From contig CAYYPL010000008.1 in NCBI GenBank assembly GCA_964473555.1, forward strand, positions 68,138-132,137: a stretch of DNA of 64,000 bases. The letters are read 5' to 3'. This document shows, one piece after another, positions 17,576-25,781 of the stretch. Under the pieces are notes generated by a model. That model was not told the origin of the DNA and did no database searches. It saw nothing but the letters and a program-made list of their open reading frames with translations. The stretch's first letter is position 1. Every line of letters starts with the position of its first letter. The DNA comes from UBA11400 sp964473555. Its GTDB lineage: Bacteria; Bacteroidota; Rhodothermia; Balneolales; HLUCCA01. The position numbers and the translations under genes were made by a program.

Positions 17576-18529
17576 ATGAAACATCAGTTCATCGATTTTA
17601 TCCACGAATTGCAGGACAGAATCTGTACGGTACTTGAAGCGCAGGATGATCAGGCCCGGTTTCGGGAAGACGCCTGGGATCGTCCGGCTGGAGGTGGTGG
17701 AAAGACACGAGTGATTGCCCATGGAACGGTCTTTGAAAAGGGTGGTGTCAACACATCGGTGGTACACGGCGAATTGCCTGAAATCATTAGAGAGCGCTTC
17801 GGTGTCGATCAAGGATACTTCATGGCAGCCGGACTCTCGCTCGTCATTCATCCCGTTAATCCACATGTGCCTACCGTTCATGCCAACTACAGATATTTCG
17901 AGTTGTACGACCGAGAGGGTGGTGAAATCCGGGATGCCTGGTTTGGTGGTGGTGCAGACCTTACGCCATACTACTTGAGTGAAGCCGATGCCCGGCATTT
18001 TCACCTGGTTCACAGGCAAGCCTGTGATCACATTGACCCTTCATTATATCCTAAATTCAAACCCGACTGTGATGCGTACTTTTACAACACGCACCGTGGC
18101 GAATCACGTGGTATTGGGGGGATTTTCTACGATTACATGCGTCCGGTAGATGTTCCTGCCCCATCCCTTGACCGACACACCGGCACCGGATACCCTGATT
18201 TGTCCTGGGAGCAGCTATTCGGGCTGGCTCAGCTCAACGGACAAGCCTTCATCGATGCTTACCTCCCGATTGTTGAGCGAAACAAATCTCTCGCTTGGAC
18301 ACAAGAAGAGCGCTACTGGCAGGAGATTCGCCGCGGGCGATACGTTGAGTTTAATCTGATCCATGATCGTGGTACCCTGTTTGGACTCAAAACAGACGGC
18401 AGGGTTGAGAGCATACTGATGAGCTTGCCACCGCGTGTCCGATGGGACTACGACTACCAGGTCAATCCGGGGTCACCTGAATCCGTATTGGTTTCCGTTT
18501 TGAAAACACCACGTCAGTGGCTGTCTTAG
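17576..18529 (+). CDS. hemF: Oxygen-dependent coproporphyrinogen-III oxidase
   Basis: 317 residues; uses O2 to decarboxylate coproporphyrinogen III to protoporphyrinogen IX in the cytoplasm. Family marks: AGGGGKTRVIAHGTVFEKGG, VHANYRYFE, WFGGGADLTPYYL, FYNTHRGESRGIGGIFYDY and YVEFNLIHDRGTLFGL. Length is normal. It starts 81 bases after the hybrid kinase. The absence of an anaerobic HemN/HemZ gene in the window fits an aerobic lifestyle. Confidence 0.97.
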   Translation: MKHQFIDFIHELQDRICTVLEAQDDQARFREDAWDRPAGGGGKTRVIAHGTVFEKGGVNTSVVHGELPEIIRERFGVDQGYFMAAGLSLVIHPVNPHVPTVHANYRYFELYDREGGEIRDAWFGGGADLTPYYLSEADARHFHLVHRQACDHIDPSLYPKFKPDCDAYFYNTHRGESRGIGGIFYDYMRPVDVPAPSLDRHTGTGYPDLSWEQLFGLAQLNGQAFIDAYLPIVERNKSLAWTQEERYWQEIRRGRYVEFNLIHDRGTLFGLKTDGRVESILMSLPPRVRWDYDYQVNPGSPESVLVSVLKTPRQWLS

Positions 18530-18607
18530 CATTGAATGCGTTGGGTAGCACCTGATTTTTGACTACTTTAACCTAAGTATCCAAGCATTCCATTTCGAGT
18601 TAAATCC

Positions 18608-19723
18608 ATGTCATCAAAACCGGAATACCTACAAGCTACTGATCTTGAAATCGTACCCATTGCGCGGTCACAGACGATTCCATCGTCGTGGTATACCGAT
18701 CCCAGACAGTTATGGATCGAGAACAAGGCTATTTTTGCCAGGGAATGGCAACTGGTTGGACATGAATGTCAGTTTGTTGAATCCGGAAGCTCTGTTTGTC
18801 TGACCATAGCTGGAAATCCGATCATCGTATTGCGGACAGAATCAGGAGAGCTTCGGGCATATTTCAATGTATGTAAGCACCGTGGTGGCCCATTGTCTGT
18901 TAAGCAAGGGACCAAATCGATGCTTCAGTGCCAATATCATGGATGGACATACAGTTCGGACGGGTCACTGCGAGGTGTTCCTCATTTTAGTTATGTAGAG
19001 TTGTTCGACAAAAAGGACTTTGGATTGCGTCCGGTTCGACTCGAAACCTGGCAGGGCCTGATTTTTGTAAATCTGGACGATCGTGCTGAAACACTCTCAT
19101 CCAATATGCAGGGTATCGGTGAGCGGATCGCTCCCATCGATATCTCTTCAATGAAGTATCATACCCGAACGGTCGATATCATTCAATGCAACTGGAAGGT
19201 ATATGCCGACAATTTTCTGGAGGGATATCATATCCCTATCGTTCATCCCGAGTTGGCAAAATTACTTGATTATAGTCAGTATGTGACCGAAACTTCAAAA
19301 AATTACAGTTTGCAATACAGCCCGTTTGTGAACACAGATGCCGATAATCCTTATCAGGCTGAACATGGAGAAGCTTTTTATTACTTTTTGTTTCCGAACA
19401 TAATGCTAAATATTCTGCCGGGCAGACTTCAAACCAATATCATCGAACCCATTGGTCATGATTCCTGTCGAGTAATCTTTGATTTCTACTATACAGATCT
19501 ACAAAAAGCGCTGAACAGGGGTCTGATTGCCTCTGATATGGATTACAGTGCTGAGATACAGCGCGAGGATATCGAAATCTGTGAACAGGTTCAGATAGGA
19601 CTCGGGTCGGAAGCCTACGACAAAGGCCGGTTCTCGGTGGAAAGAGAGCTCGGAGTCTGGCATTTTCAGTCATTGATCAAGCGTAATCTTGCATCTCATT
19701 TTAATGTAACCAGTGAAACTTAA
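18608..19723 (+). CDS. Rieske non-haem iron oxygenase, alpha-subunit type
   Basis: 371 residues. The Rieske [2Fe-2S] site is complete: Cys89-x-His91 in NVCKHRGGP and Cys108-x2-His111 in QCQYHGW. The catalytic mononuclear iron site follows with NFLEGYHIPIVH (His208, His213) and a late QIGLGSEAYDKGRFS segment. This layout is that of ring-hydroxylating and choline-monooxygenase-like enzymes, which need a separate reductase; none is seen nearby. It lies between hemF and hemB and only 12 bases before hemB, so it is co-transcribed with haem genes. Its substrate is unknown; a part in haem or tetrapyrrole handling is a guess from position. Confidence 0.88.
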   Translation: MSSKPEYLQATDLEIVPIARSQTIPSSWYTDPRQLWIENKAIFAREWQLVGHECQFVESGSSVCLTIAGNPIIVLRTESGELRAYFNVCKHRGGPLSVKQGTKSMLQCQYHGWTYSSDGSLRGVPHFSYVELFDKKDFGLRPVRLETWQGLIFVNLDDRAETLSSNMQGIGERIAPIDISSMKYHTRTVDIIQCNWKVYADNFLEGYHIPIVHPELAKLLDYSQYVTETSKNYSLQYSPFVNTDADNPYQAEHGEAFYYFLFPNIMLNILPGRLQTNIIEPIGHDSCRVIFDFYYTDLQKALNRGLIASDMDYSAEIQREDIEICEQVQIGLGSEAYDKGRFSVERELGVWHFQSLIKRNLASHFNVTSET

Positions 19724-19735
19724 ACTTCCTGAATC

Positions 19736-20722
19736 ATGCATATCCGCCCAAGAAGGCTTCGTGTCAGCGCTGCAATTCGTGCTATGTCAACGGAGACCAC
19801 CATTTCTGTCGACCATCTGATAGCACCTGTTTTTATTATGGAAGGTACCCAATCGAAGCAAGAGATAGCTTCTATGCCTGGATATTTCAGGTATTCCCTG
19901 GACCTGGCAGTCGGAGAAGTAAAACTACTCTATGGTATGGGAATCAAGTCTGTTTTGTTGTTCTGCAAAGTTCCGGATGAGCGTAAAGACAACAAAGGTA
20001 CGGAGGCGTTGAATGAAAATGGACTGATGCAGCGCAGTATCCGTGCCATTAAAGAAGCAGTACCTGAAGTATGTGTGATGACGGACATAGCCCTGGATCC
20101 GTATTCCAGTTATGGGCATGATGGGATTGTTGATCGGGGTGAGATTGTGAATGATGCGACGGTAGAAGTTCTTGCGAAGATGGCTGTGTCGCACGCAATG
20201 GCCGGGGCAGACTTTGTGGCTCCATCGGATATGATGGATGGCAGAATCGGTGCGATCCGTGAGGCTCTGGAAGCTTCCGGACTGGTGAACACCGGAATTC
20301 TGGCATATAGTGCCAAGTACGCCTCCTGCTTTTATGGTCCGTTCAGGGACGCACTCGATTCGGCGCCTGGTTTTGGTGATAAAAAGTCCTATCAGATGAA
20401 CCCGGCGAACCAACGTGAAGCGATTCGCGAGACCTTGCTGGATATCGAAGAAGGCGCAGACATCGTGATGGTCAAGCCAGGATTACCGTATCTGGATGTG
20501 GTCCGTGCAGTAAAAGACGTGGTAGACATTCCGGTTGCGGTATATAATGTGAGCGGGGAGTATTCCATGATTAAAGCGGCAGCGGCTGCTGGATGGCTGA
20601 ATGAAGATCAGGCCATTATGGAGACTATGATTGGATTTCGTCGAGCAGGTGCCGATCTCATTGCGACCTACTTTTGCAAGGATGTGGTTAGGATACTCGC
20701 TTCGCGAGCAAAAACAGGCTAG
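19736..20722 (+). CDS. hemB: Delta-aminolevulinic acid dehydratase (porphobilinogen synthase)
   Basis: 328 residues. It condenses two 5-aminolevulinate molecules to porphobilinogen. Schiff-base lysines are Lys194 in SAKYAS and Lys247 in VMVKPG. The usual zinc-binding cysteine cluster is replaced by ALDPYSSYGHDG, so this is the type without the catalytic zinc site, probably magnesium-dependent. The stop TAG lies in an 8-bp repeat (GCNAGCRG units), so the last residues could have been reshaped by the repeat. Confidence 0.97.
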   Translation: MHIRPRRLRVSAAIRAMSTETTISVDHLIAPVFIMEGTQSKQEIASMPGYFRYSLDLAVGEVKLLYGMGIKSVLLFCKVPDERKDNKGTEALNENGLMQRSIRAIKEAVPEVCVMTDIALDPYSSYGHDGIVDRGEIVNDATVEVLAKMAVSHAMAGADFVAPSDMMDGRIGAIREALEASGLVNTGILAYSAKYASCFYGPFRDALDSAPGFGDKKSYQMNPANQREAIRETLLDIEEGADIVMVKPGLPYLDVVRAVKDVVDIPVAVYNVSGEYSMIKAAAAAGWLNEDQAIMETMIGFRRAGADLIATYFCKDVVRILASRAKTG

Positions 20723-20741
20723 CAGGCCAGCGGGCCAGCAG
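20717..20741. repeat. Octamer repeat (GCNAGCRG) over the hemB stop
   Basis: Units GCTAGCAG, GCCAGCGG and GCCAGCAG follow each other and include the hemB stop TAG. The same units in different order overlap the stop of the MFS gene near 30180. Confidence 0.75.
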
Positions 20742-20769
20742 TCGTAACTTATTTTACTTAACCCTGAAC

Positions 20770-20802
20770 CCCCACTCCCTACTCCCTACTCCCCACTCCC
20801 TA
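20770..20802. repeat. Heptamer repeat (CCYACTC) just before the NtrB-like kinase
   Basis: Units CCCACTC, CCTACTC, CCTACTC, CCCACTC and CCTA run to within five bases of the kinase start codon. This is the reverse complement of the GTAGGGA/GTGGGGA unit seen at 9846 and 58592, so the sequence where a ribosome-binding site would lie is repeat-derived. Confidence 0.75.
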
Positions 20803-20806
20803 AACC

Positions 20807-22084
20807 ATGAACCATCGTCTTTCTTTTCTGACCTTCCTCAAAGAGATACGGTTTCCCTATTTGTTTGGCACCTCATTGGTCATCATAGGGTTGATTTTTG
20901 GGGTCTTTGAAATCTACGAAACCTTGTTTGTGTTTGATGTAGATTTAAATACAATCAGGATCTTACACTTTACCCGGGGGGCTTCTACTGCATTCGCGCT
21001 TTTGGTTTGGATTGTCTGGACGCTTTACGAGTATCGGAAGAAATATCTTGCTGCCATCCAGCAACAGGGTCTTCAGTTTATGCGAATCATCAATCATGCA
21101 TCCGAAGCCGTGATTATTACGGATGAAAATCACGTGATTACTTTTTGGAATGATTCAGCGACTGCCATGCTTGGATGGAAAAATGAAGAAGTGGTAGGCA
21201 GAAAGCTTTTTGATGTGATAAAAATACCGGTTGCGTCCAAATTTGCCCCGCATGGTCAGCAGGAAATCGAGCTGGATATCACGAACAAGGCCAGGCAGCG
21301 GGTGTTCGTAGCCCTTACCATGACCAGTATTCCCAACGAGGAAGGGCATCCGGAGATTTATTCCTATATGATGCGAAATCTGACCGAGCGGGCCATCAGG
21401 TTGGCCCAGATGGAGCGTTCCGAACGAATGGCGAGTCTAGGGCACATGGCTGCCGGAGTTGCTCACGAAATCGGGAATCCGTTGACGGCGATTTCATCCA
21501 TCATACAGCTTTTGCAGCGTAGGATTGACGATCGGTCGCAGTTGGAGCAACTGGGTAGGGTAAGGGAGAATATCAATCGCATCACCCGGATAGTGCGTGA
21601 TTTAGTAGATTTTTCCAGGCCTAAAAGTCCGGAAATGACACTGATGAATGTGAACGATACCCTTAGCGAAGTCATTGGCCTGTTGAAACACGATGCACGT
21701 TGCAGAAATGTTACCTTTGAGATGAATCTGGAACCCAATCTGCCATTGATATCAGCTGTTCCTGATCAGATTTATCAGGTGTTTTTGAATTTTATCCTGA
21801 ATTCGGTCGATTCCTGTGAAGATGTACCCAGGCCTGAAATCAGTGTGAAAACCGAATTTGAACGTGATCACGTAGTGGTGCGGGTTCACGATAACGGTGC
21901 TGGGATTCCCTCCTCGATCAAAGAACGCATATTTGAGCCTTTTTTCACGACCAAGGAAGTAGGCAAAGGTACAGGACTCGGATTATCTGTCAGCCACAAC
22001 ATCATAACCCGTCTTGGGGGATCGATCCGAGTGGATTCCGAGCCGGGTAGCACGACGTTTTCAGTTCAGTTCCCGGTCGCTTGA
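20807..22084 (+). CDS. Membrane-bound PAS sensor kinase, NtrB/AtoS-like
   Basis: 425 residues. Two N-terminal hydrophobic helices (about 18-43 and 58-77) anchor it in the inner membrane with almost no periplasmic loop. A PAS domain (about 87-200) follows, then the dimerization helix with phospho-acceptor His220 in AAGVAHEIGNPLTAI, and an ATPase domain with NFILNSVDS, DNGAGIP and GKGTGLGLS. The HEIGNPL form of the H box is typical of kinases that pair with sigma-54 activators. The partner regulator starts 93 bases downstream. The stimulus is unknown; it may be read within the membrane. Confidence 0.93.
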   Translation: MNHRLSFLTFLKEIRFPYLFGTSLVIIGLIFGVFEIYETLFVFDVDLNTIRILHFTRGASTAFALLVWIVWTLYEYRKKYLAAIQQQGLQFMRIINHASEAVIITDENHVITFWNDSATAMLGWKNEEVVGRKLFDVIKIPVASKFAPHGQQEIELDITNKARQRVFVALTMTSIPNEEGHPEIYSYMMRNLTERAIRLAQMERSERMASLGHMAAGVAHEIGNPLTAISSIIQLLQRRIDDRSQLEQLGRVRENINRITRIVRDLVDFSRPKSPEMTLMNVNDTLSEVIGLLKHDARCRNVTFEMNLEPNLPLISAVPDQIYQVFLNFILNSVDSCEDVPRPEISVKTEFERDHVVVRVHDNGAGIPSSIKERIFEPFFTTKEVGKGTGLGLSVSHNIITRLGGSIRVDSEPGSTTFSVQFPVA

Positions 22085-22140
22085 TCGTCGTTGTTCCGGT
22101 GGCAGATTATTCCGAAATTGACATGATCACCTACAAAACC

Positions 22141-22155
22141 GGCACTATGTTTGCA
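22141..22155 (+). promoter_or_regulatory. Sigma-54 (-24/-12) promoter of the NtrC-like regulator
   Basis: GGCAC-N5-TTGCA fits the -24/-12 consensus TGGCAC-N5-TTGCW except for C instead of T at the first base. GG and GC are 12 bp apart, as required. The predicted start of transcription, near 22166, is 12 bases before the regulator ATG. This would make the activator gene itself sigma-54 dependent. Confidence 0.6.
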
Positions 22156-22177
22156 GGCTTACCTAACCCACGTTCCC

Positions 22178-23548
22178 ATGAGTACACGTATCCTGATAGC
22201 CGATGATGAGTCGACTATTCGAGAGACCATCGCAGAGTTTTTATCATCTGAAGGATTTGAAACCCAAACGGCTTCCGATGGACATGCCGCTTTGGAGATG
22301 ATCAGAAATGGGAGTATCGATATTCTGATTTCGGATGTCAGGATGCCTGGTATGGATGGAATAGAACTGATCAAGCAGGTGAATACCTATGCATCCGACA
22401 CGCTGGTTATTTTGATGACTGCCTTTGCCAGTGTTGAAACTGCCATTCAGGCCCTCAGAAGTGGCGCGGCCGACTACATGCTCAAACCTCTCGACCTAGA
22501 TGAACTTTTTCTCAGACTGACGGCGATACTTGAGCGACGATCGTTGATCCGTGAAAACAAGTATATGCGTGAAGTAATTGACCGGTCGTTCAATTTTAGC
22601 TTTATCATCGGTGAGAGTCCGGCGATGAAAGCAATGTACCGTATCATCGATAAAGTAGGACCAACGAAGTCAACGGTACTTGTTACCGGGCCATCGGGAT
22701 CAGGCAAAGAACTCATTGCCCGGGCTGTACATCAGCGGAGTGTGCGAAAAAACAAGCCGTTCGTGGCAATCAACTGTGGATCTATTCCGGAGGCCTTGTT
22801 TGAATCTGAGTTGTTTGGACATAAAAAAGGATCGTTCACCGGAGCCGTGAATGATCACGATGGCCATTTTGTACTGGCCAATAATGGTACGCTGTTTCTC
22901 GATGAAATCGGTGAGCTACCTCTATCCATGCAAGTCAAACTGCTACGAGTGCTTCAGGAAGGTGAAGTGCGTGCTGTTGGGGCACAAAAAGGGACAAATG
23001 TGGATGTCAGGATCATTGCAGCGACCAACCGTAATCTGGAAAAGGAAGTAGAGGAAGGACGGTTTAGGGAGGATTTATTTTACAGATTGAATATCATTCG
23101 AATCAATGCCCCTGGACTTGACGAACGCAAGGAAGACATTCCTCTTTTAGCGCGTTATTTTTTAGAGAGATACAATAAGGAACTGAGTGCATCGGTTAAA
23201 GGAATCAGTGCTGAAGCCATGTCGCTGCTCATGTCACACGAGTGGAAGGGTCAGGTTCGAGAGCTGGAAAATGTGATGGAACGCGCGGTATTGCTCACCG
23301 ACCATGACTACATTCAGCCCTCTGACTTGCCATTTGACTCCAGGAATGCCGTAAAGACAGACTACGTCTCAGACGATTCGTCGTTGAACCATGTGGTTTC
23401 AGCCTTTGAAAAACAGTATATCCAGCATGTGCTCAAAAAATTCGAAGGAAACCGTACTGAAACGGCCCGGGCGTTAAACATTGACCCCAGCACGCTTTAC
23501 CGCAAGATGGAAAAACTGGGAATTGAGGAAGAGAAGTCCGGAGATTGA
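22178..23548 (+). CDS. Sigma-54-dependent response regulator, NtrC family
   Basis: 456 residues from ATG 22178 (a TTG at 22151 in frame overlaps the promoter and is unlikely). Receiver domain near 4-118 with Asp53 in ISDVRMPG. AAA+ domain near 145-370 with Walker A GPSGSGKE, the sigma-54 contact loop GSFTGA (218-223; the common form is GAFTGA) and Walker B LFLDEIGEL. C-terminal Fis-type helix-turn-helix with NRTETARALNIDPSTLYRK. It remodels sigma-54 polymerase at -24/-12 promoters when phosphorylated by the kinase upstream. Likely targets are the yceI pair and the porin-like gene, both with such promoters close by (inference). Confidence 0.95.
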   Translation: MSTRILIADDESTIRETIAEFLSSEGFETQTASDGHAALEMIRNGSIDILISDVRMPGMDGIELIKQVNTYASDTLVILMTAFASVETAIQALRSGAADYMLKPLDLDELFLRLTAILERRSLIRENKYMREVIDRSFNFSFIIGESPAMKAMYRIIDKVGPTKSTVLVTGPSGSGKELIARAVHQRSVRKNKPFVAINCGSIPEALFESELFGHKKGSFTGAVNDHDGHFVLANNGTLFLDEIGELPLSMQVKLLRVLQEGEVRAVGAQKGTNVDVRIIAATNRNLEKEVEEGRFREDLFYRLNIIRINAPGLDERKEDIPLLARYFLERYNKELSASVKGISAEAMSLLMSHEWKGQVRELENVMERAVLLTDHDYIQPSDLPFDSRNAVKTDYVSDDSSLNHVVSAFEKQYIQHVLKKFEGNRTETARALNIDPSTLYRKMEKLGIEEEKSGD

Positions 23549-23553
23549 CCGGT

Positions 23554-24273
23554 TTACGGACGTTTGAGATACTGAGAAAAACGGGCTGGATCTTTCAGAG
23601 TGAGTATGACATCAAAATTAACGATCATCTCGTCGTTCACTTTGATGAGACCCATCATTGGGGAAGGTGGTTCCAGTCCGAATTCGGACATTCTAACCAA
23701 ATGAGAGCCTGTAATTCGGAACAGATAGGTGCCAATAAACTGGCCGGAGATAATGATTCGCTCCTGGCGGGTTTTCCCGGAAAGCGTAAGGTTGCCAACG
23801 GTCTCGATTTCCATCGTTTGTGGCAGGAAATCATCGGTACAGCACATCAGTTGACTGCTCAGCAGCTTGTATTCAATCACTGGGTATTCGTCGGCATTCA
23901 GCGTCTTGCGCATATCCCGATTGATCGGAGCTTTACCGCAGTTGAGTTCGTTGACCGGGATTTTTACATGAAGTTCGATATCTCCGTGAGGTCGACCCTG
24001 ACCCGATCGAAGTACCTGCAGATTCATATCGAGTAAGAAGCCACTACTTTCGATCATTCCGGCAGCACAACTAAAATCAATGATATTCGCCGAGCCATCC
24101 AACCATACCCTTGAAGTGGGGGTGATAGAGATTGGAACCCGTTCAATGATATCGGTTGTGGTTTTGGCCGACTGGCTGTTCGAAATGACTGAAAATGATT
24201 GGGCCTGGACTTCCACGGAGAGAAGTCCGAGCACAATCGCCAACCACAATGCTGTGAAAAAGAACCGGTTCAT
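23554..24273 (-). CDS. YceI-family periplasmic protein (first of two paralogues along the map)
   Basis: 239 residues with a signal peptide ending VEVQAQ. The YceI core is visible: SRVWLDGSANIIDF (normally S-x-W-x-G-x-S-x-H/D-x-W/F), the middle CGKAPINRDMRKTLNADEYPVI, and a late FGLEPPSPMMGLIKVNDEM. YceI proteins form a lipocalin-like barrel that binds isoprenoid-type lipids in the periplasm. Four cysteines are present, unusual against its neighbour, which has none after the leader. It is downstream of the second yceI gene (105-base gap) and ends five bases from the convergent regulator gene. Confidence 0.82.
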   Translation of the reverse strand: MNRFFFTALWLAIVLGLLSVEVQAQSFSVISNSQSAKTTTDIIERVPISITPTSRVWLDGSANIIDFSCAAGMIESSGFLLDMNLQVLRSGQGRPHGDIELHVKIPVNELNCGKAPINRDMRKTLNADEYPVIEYKLLSSQLMCCTDDFLPQTMEIETVGNLTLSGKTRQERIIISGQFIGTYLFRITGSHLVRMSEFGLEPPSPMMGLIKVNDEMIVNFDVILTLKDPARFSQYLKRP

Positions 24274-24378
24274 GGATTAAACAACTTGTGTCTGGTTGAG
24301 CGGAGGTAATGCGGGAATGTGACTTCCCATAGGGGTCCGGACTATCAAATTAATGATATCCGGTTAGAATCGAAACAT

Positions 24379-24945
24379 CTACTGAGCCCTTGCAACTTCT
24401 GGTTTTCTGGTAACCACTTCAAAGCGGACCTTCACTTCGTCGCCTGCTTTAATGGTACCGAGCATGGCGGTAGGAGGGGCCATTTTGAAGGTTGTCATGC
24501 GCATAGAAACTTCGCCCGTGAATACCCAGTTTCCTGAGCTACTGTCGAGCTTGAACGGAACTTCGACCACACCGGATGCCCCGGCCATAGTCAGGTTTCC
24601 AGTTGCCACGCCACCTTTTCCATCGGCATTCATCGTAATTGAAGTCGATTTAAATGCGATGGATGGATTTTTTTTGGTATCGAAGGCTTCATAGACTTTT
24701 TTGTCCATACCTGATTTACCACTCTTCAGTGACTCTGCTTTCATATTCAGTTCAACGGATGTCACTGCGCCAGATGGGTTTACATTCAATTTACCAACGA
24801 CTTCATTAGACTCGATGGTCCAGTCGTGGATGGTTGAGGTTCCGTCTACAAAAAATTTGGTCGTGTTATTGAAAACAAGTTCTTGTTGAGCCTGGGCGAA
24901 TCCGGCAATAAGAATAAACAGGCTGAGAAAAATAGATCGTTTCAT
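24379..24945 (-). CDS. YceI-family periplasmic protein
   Basis: 188 residues with a signal peptide ending FAQAQQ. Core marks: FVDGTSTIHDWTIES, the central MKAESLKSGKSGMDKKVYEAFDTKKNPSIAF arrangement, TGNLTMAGASGVVEVPF, and MAPPTAMLGTIKAGDEVKVRF at the end. The barrel should bind a polyisoprenoid or similar lipid in the periplasm. It is the first gene of a two-gene minus-strand operon. A near-perfect sigma-54 promoter lies 41 bases upstream of its ATG, so control by the neighbouring NtrB/NtrC-like pair is likely. Confidence 0.93.
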   Translation of the reverse strand: MKRSIFLSLFILIAGFAQAQQELVFNNTTKFFVDGTSTIHDWTIESNEVVGKLNVNPSGAVTSVELNMKAESLKSGKSGMDKKVYEAFDTKKNPSIAFKSTSITMNADGKGGVATGNLTMAGASGVVEVPFKLDSSSGNWVFTGEVSMRMTTFKMAPPTAMLGTIKAGDEVKVRFEVVTRKPEVARAQ

Positions 24946-24985
24946 GATACTGGAATTTGAATTGAGGTTGGTTTACCTGGGTATC

Positions 24986-25001
24986 TGCAAATTCTGTGCC
25001 A
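24986..25001 (-). promoter_or_regulatory. Sigma-54 (-24/-12) promoter of the yceI operon
   Basis: Read on the minus strand: TGGCAC-AGAAT-TTGCA, a full match to TGGCAC-N5-TTGCW. The transcription start is expected near 24975, giving a leader of about 30 bases before the yceI ATG at 24945. Confidence 0.8.
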
Positions 25002-25326
25002 AGAAATCAGTAACCAGTAATGATGGAAGTACACAAGCACCTTTTAGTGCGCAGTCAACTGACGTAAATCGAACCTATAACGAGTGAAAACAGCGAGCTG
25101 AAATTAGTGATCAGAGAGCAGTAGTATATAAATCTTAGTTTGTGTTATACGGATACAGTGGATTGAATAGAGTATATCCTATAGAGTGTAACGTATAGTG
25201 AGCGGCGAGAAGTCTGCCTTGAACTGGTTTTGCTCTCGGCTGGTAGCAACTACATTTTGGATGGTTGTTTACTGTTTCCTGTTTACACCCGGGCTATCAG
25301 CTCGGGGTGGGTATTGCACAAATGCA

Positions 25327-25365
25327 AGACAATTTTGTCTGAAACTATTGCAGACTTGCAAGTCT
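25327..25365. promoter_or_regulatory. Paired AGAC-N6-GTCT dyads, candidate enhancer
   Basis: Two 14-bp dyads, AGACAA-TT-TTGTCT (25327-25340) and the perfect palindrome AGACTTGCAAGTCT (25352-25365), have centres 25 bp apart. Both fit AGAC-N6-GTCT. They lie about 350 bp from the yceI promoter and about 340 bp from the porin promoter. This is the arrangement expected for upstream activating sites of an NtrC-type activator serving two divergent sigma-54 promoters. Confidence 0.6.
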
Positions 25366-25681
25366 TAATTACAAATACTCATCCTGATGTTCAATAACTT
25401 CATTATGGATCTTTGATTGATTGTTGACTTAGCAAGGAAACAAACCCTGCGAGGATGCTCAGGTATCATCTATCATCTGTATGCGAAATAATGGATTCGC
25501 ACGTGGGTAAAAGCGACATAAGGTTATCGAAAATCGGGTTTATTACTTGGAACACCGTTTGGTGTGTACGGAAAAAAGATAGCTGCTTTCAATTCCTGAA
25601 ATCCGCTCAGGAGTATGCTAGGGGCGTTTATGGAATCAGATCAAAAATAAATCAGATTATTATGTCTTATTATTAAGAGTT

Positions 25682-25697
25682 TGGCACGACTATTGCT
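25682..25697 (+). promoter_or_regulatory. Sigma-54 (-24/-12) promoter of the porin-like gene
   Basis: TGGCACG-ACTA-TTGCT is a full match to the consensus TGGCACG-N4-TTGCW, with GG and GC 12 bp apart. The expected transcription start is near 25708, leaving a leader of about 74 bases with a GGAA-type site before ATG 25782. Confidence 0.85.
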
Positions 25698-25781
25698 GAG
25701 TACTTTTCGAACACAAACAATTTCAACAAACATCCACATCGGATAGGTATACTTAACCAACTACAAATTAAGGAATCAACA

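Larger units (their letters stand above)
24946..25781. other. 836-bp divergent intergenic region with two sigma-54 promoters and a midpoint dyad pair
   Basis: No credible gene is present. The region lies between the yceI pair (leftward) and the porin-like gene (rightward). A sigma-54 promoter points each way (24986-25001 leftward, 25682-25697 rightward). Two 14-bp dyads lie almost exactly between them (25327-25365). Base composition is AT-rich, with many stop codons in all frames. A 73-codon open frame at 25455-25676 has no family features and is not accepted. Confidence 0.7.

Noticed and set aside
20868..20888. TGGCAC near the start of the NtrB-like kinase as a sigma-54 promoter
   Set aside because: The -12 element lacks GC at the right spacing, and the site is within the kinase coding sequence.
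22829..22846. GSFTGA instead of GAFTGA in the sigma-54 activator
   Set aside because: Ser at the second position occurs in working activators, so it is not a sign of inactivity.
23545..24036. 163-codon open frame opposite the yceI gene
   Set aside because: Antisense shadow of a clear YceI protein with signal peptide; no motif of its own.
25455..25676. 73-codon open frame between the yceI operon and the porin-like gene
   Set aside because: No family feature, Cys/Trp/Lys-rich random-looking composition, and it ends directly before the sigma-54 promoter. Treated as non-coding regulatory DNA.
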